Source: Oceanihabitans sp. (GTDB lineage Bacteria > Bacteroidota > Bacteroidia > Flavobacteriales > Flavobacteriaceae). From it: a stretch of DNA of 6,706 nt. The position numbers were made by a program, and so were the translations under genes. The notes beneath the pieces were generated by a model. The model was not told the origin of the DNA. It worked only from the letters and a program-made list of their open reading frames with translations, and did not search any database. Shown here one piece after another: positions 5,791 to 6,706 of the stretch (positions within the stretch are counted from its first letter, which is position 1; each line of letters starts with the position of its first letter). The stretch spans positions 1 through 6,706 of the forward strand of contig JAGPUY010000204.1 in the NCBI GenBank assembly GCA_018067265.1, given 5' to 3'.

Positions 5791-5847
5791 ATGAACATGA
5801 TAACAAAATTTACATTCTATAGCTGGATATATTTCTTTTTTAAATAA
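5791..5847 (+). CDS. pheA attenuator leader peptide, aromatic-rich (18 aa)
   Basis: The short frame ATG 5791 to TAA 5845-5847 encodes MNMITKFTFYSWIYFFFK. Eight of its 18 residues are aromatic (five Phe, two Tyr, one Trp), ending in three consecutive Phe codons (5833-5841) and one Lys before the stop. It lies on the same strand as pheA, directly after a promoter-like sequence and just before a terminator, as expected of an amino-acid biosynthetic leader peptide. Ribosomes short of Phe-tRNA would stall at the Phe run; ribosomes reaching the stop would cover the CGAGAC antiterminator arm at 5853-5858. Met3 (5797) is an alternative start that keeps all aromatic codons. There is no Shine-Dalgarno. 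Function is inferred, but composition and placement together are hard to explain by chance. Confidence 0.8.
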   Translation: MNMITKFTFYSWIYFFFK

Positions 5848-5852
5848 AGAAA

Positions 5853-5901
5853 CGAGACGTTGTATATGTATTTTAAAATATAAATTAAACAAAAAGTCTC
5901 G
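5853..5901 (+). promoter_or_regulatory. Antiterminator helix of the pheA attenuator
   Basis: CGAGAC (5853-5858) is the exact complement of GTCTCG (5896-5901), which forms the 5' arm of the terminator hairpin. Inside it, TTGT (5860-5863) can also pair with ACAA (5889-5892), giving a 6 + 4 bp helix with a small internal loop. The AT-rich middle holds a 12-base palindrome TATTTTAAAATA (5869-5880). The 5' arm starts five bases after the leader-peptide stop, so a terminated ribosome would mask it, whereas one stalled at the Phe codons would leave it free. The pairing is seen directly; the switch is inferred. Confidence 0.7.
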
Positions 5902-5922
5902 ATATATCGAGGCTTTTTTTTT
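5891..5922 (+). terminator. Intrinsic terminator (attenuator) upstream of pheA
   Basis: AAAAAGTCTCGA (5891-5902) pairs with TCGAGGCTTTTT (5907-5918) around a TATA loop, making a 12-bp stem with one U-G pair, followed by a run of nine T in total (5914-5922). It ends 40 bases before the pheA ATG and has no complete gene in front of it on this strand other than the leader peptide, which is why it is read as an attenuator. Its 5' arm is shared with the antiterminator. Confidence 0.85.
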
Positions 5923-5962
5923 ATGCATAATTTTTTGTAAAAAGTTATCTCAATTAATAGGT

Positions 5963-6706
5963 ATGATTAAAACCGTAGCAATTCAAGGAGTACAAGGATC
6001 TTTTCACCATATTGTAACACAACAATATTTTGGAAATCAGGTTGCTATACAAGAATGTTTGTCTTTTGATGAAACGGTGCAAAACCTTTTAGATAAAAAA
6101 GTGGATGCGGTAATTATGGCTTTAGAGAATTCTATTGCAGGATCTATAATCCCTAATTACGCATTAATAGATAATCATAATTTACATATCGTTGGTGAGC
6201 AGTATTTAGATATTCAGCATAATTTGATGGCTTTGCCAAACCAAAATATTGCAGATATTACCGAAGTATATTCGCATCCTATGGCATTATTACAATGTAA
6301 GGAGTTTTTTAAAAAATATCCGCACATTAAACTTATTGAAGATAAAGATACCGCAGAAGTAGCACAACGAATTCAGAAAAATAATTTAAAAAATGTTGGC
6401 GCAATAGCAAGTGCTTTGGCAGCAGATATTTTTGAATTAGAAATTTTAGCAGAAAGCATCCAAACGATTAAGCTTAATGAAACTCGTTTTGTAATTGTAA
6501 AACGTGAGAATCATGAATTTCCGGAAAACGAAATAAATAAAGCATCTATTAAGTTTGAGTTAGAACACAAGCGAGGAAGTCTGGCCGCAATTCTTAATGT
6601 AATGAGCGACTGTAAGATGAGTCTTACCAAAATACAATCCTTACCAAAAATAGAAACACCTTGGACCTATGCTTTTTTCGTAGATATCACTTTTGATGCG
6701 TATGCA
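5963..6706 (+). CDS. pheA: Prephenate dehydratase with ACT domain (3' end outside window)
   Basis: PheA converts prephenate to phenylpyruvate in phenylalanine synthesis. The 248 codons in view begin MIKTVAIQGVQGSFHH, the typical N-terminus of a stand-alone dehydratase. Conserved elements are ENSIAGS (55-61), the SHP of VYSHPMALLQC (102-112), D129-T-A, GAIAS (146-150) and the catalytic T-R-F triad (174-176). An ACT regulatory domain starts near residue 190; HKRGSLAAIL and IQSLPKIETPWTYAFFVDI correspond to the GALV and ESRP regions that bind Phe in the family, though the ESRP match is loose, as is usual in flavobacteria. No chorismate mutase domain precedes it. The frame is open at the right edge; the last few tens of residues are missing. 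A Phe-rich leader and attenuator directly upstream support the assignment, and further aromatic genes may follow beyond the window. Confidence 0.95.
   Translation, partial: MIKTVAIQGVQGSFHHIVTQQYFGNQVAIQECLSFDETVQNLLDKKVDAVIMALENSIAGSIIPNYALIDNHNLHIVGEQYLDIQHNLMALPNQNIADITEVYSHPMALLQCKEFFKKYPHIKLIEDKDTAEVAQRIQKNNLKNVGAIASALAADIFELEILAESIQTIKLNETRFVIVKRENHEFPENEINKASIKFELEHKRGSLAAILNVMSDCKMSLTKIQSLPKIETPWTYAFFVDITFDAYA

Noticed and set aside
5743..5928. 61-codon minus-strand open frame across the pheA leader
   Set aside because: It lies antisense to the leader peptide and both arms of the terminator, starts inside the T-run side of the hairpin, and has a low-complexity Lys/Tyr/Phe-rich product. 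The plus-strand attenuator explains the sequence better.
5923..5940. Five-codon frame ATG-CAT-AAT-TTT-TTG-TAA between the terminator and pheA
   Set aside because: It is too short to judge, partly built from the T-rich end of the terminator, and shows no supporting signal. It was considered as a second leader but not supported.
1..6706. CRISPR array, tRNA/rRNA genes, insertion sequence or prophage
   Set aside because: I saw no regularly spaced direct repeats, no tRNA-like cloverleaf with a TTCGA arm in a suitable context (the TTCGAG at 474-479 belongs to an inverted repeat), and no transposase or integrase sequence.

Overview
The window is AT-rich chromosomal DNA of a member of the Bacteroidota, most likely the family Flavobacteriaceae (order Flavobacteriales). 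This rests on a GldA-type gliding-motility ATPase, a flavobacterial-style metH-metF pair, a DUF2807 (head-GIN) lipoprotein, a PagL-like acyloxyacyl hydrolase, and Bacteroidota-type promoters (TAnnTTTG -7 boxes very close to start codons) without clear Shine-Dalgarno sequences. Genus and species cannot be read from this window.

Layout: 1-314 is the 3' end of metH (AdoMet-binding activation domain). 315-624 is a non-coding spacer built largely of structured repeats. 625-1578 is metF, which makes the 5-methyl-THF that MetH uses. 1610-2704 encodes an outer-membrane PagL-like lipid A deacylase candidate and 2775-3521 a DUF2807 lipoprotein; both belong to the cell envelope. On the minus strand, converging on that block, are a probable two-gene unit of unknown function (a four-helix membrane protein at 4620-4249, then a secreted protein at 4229-3552) and gldA (5643-4750). 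Divergent from gldA, on the plus strand, is pheA (prephenate dehydratase), which starts at 5963 and runs off the end of the window.

The most interesting part is the roughly 210-base leader of pheA. It holds a promoter-like sequence, an 18-codon leader peptide (MNMITKFTFYSWIYFFFK) with eight aromatic residues ending in Phe-Phe-Phe-Lys-stop, and a strong intrinsic terminator. A CGAGAC segment just after the leader stop can pair with the 5' arm of the terminator and so acts as a candidate antiterminator. This has every part needed for ribosome-mediated transcription attenuation by aromatic amino acid supply, in a phylum where such control is much less studied than in Proteobacteria.

A second theme is a small family of palindromic repeats (AGAT + stem-loop). 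There are three copies, at 313-341, 593-620 and 2739-2767. The first two differ by a compensatory base-pair change. The third lies directly before the lipoprotein start and creates a spurious upstream ATG.
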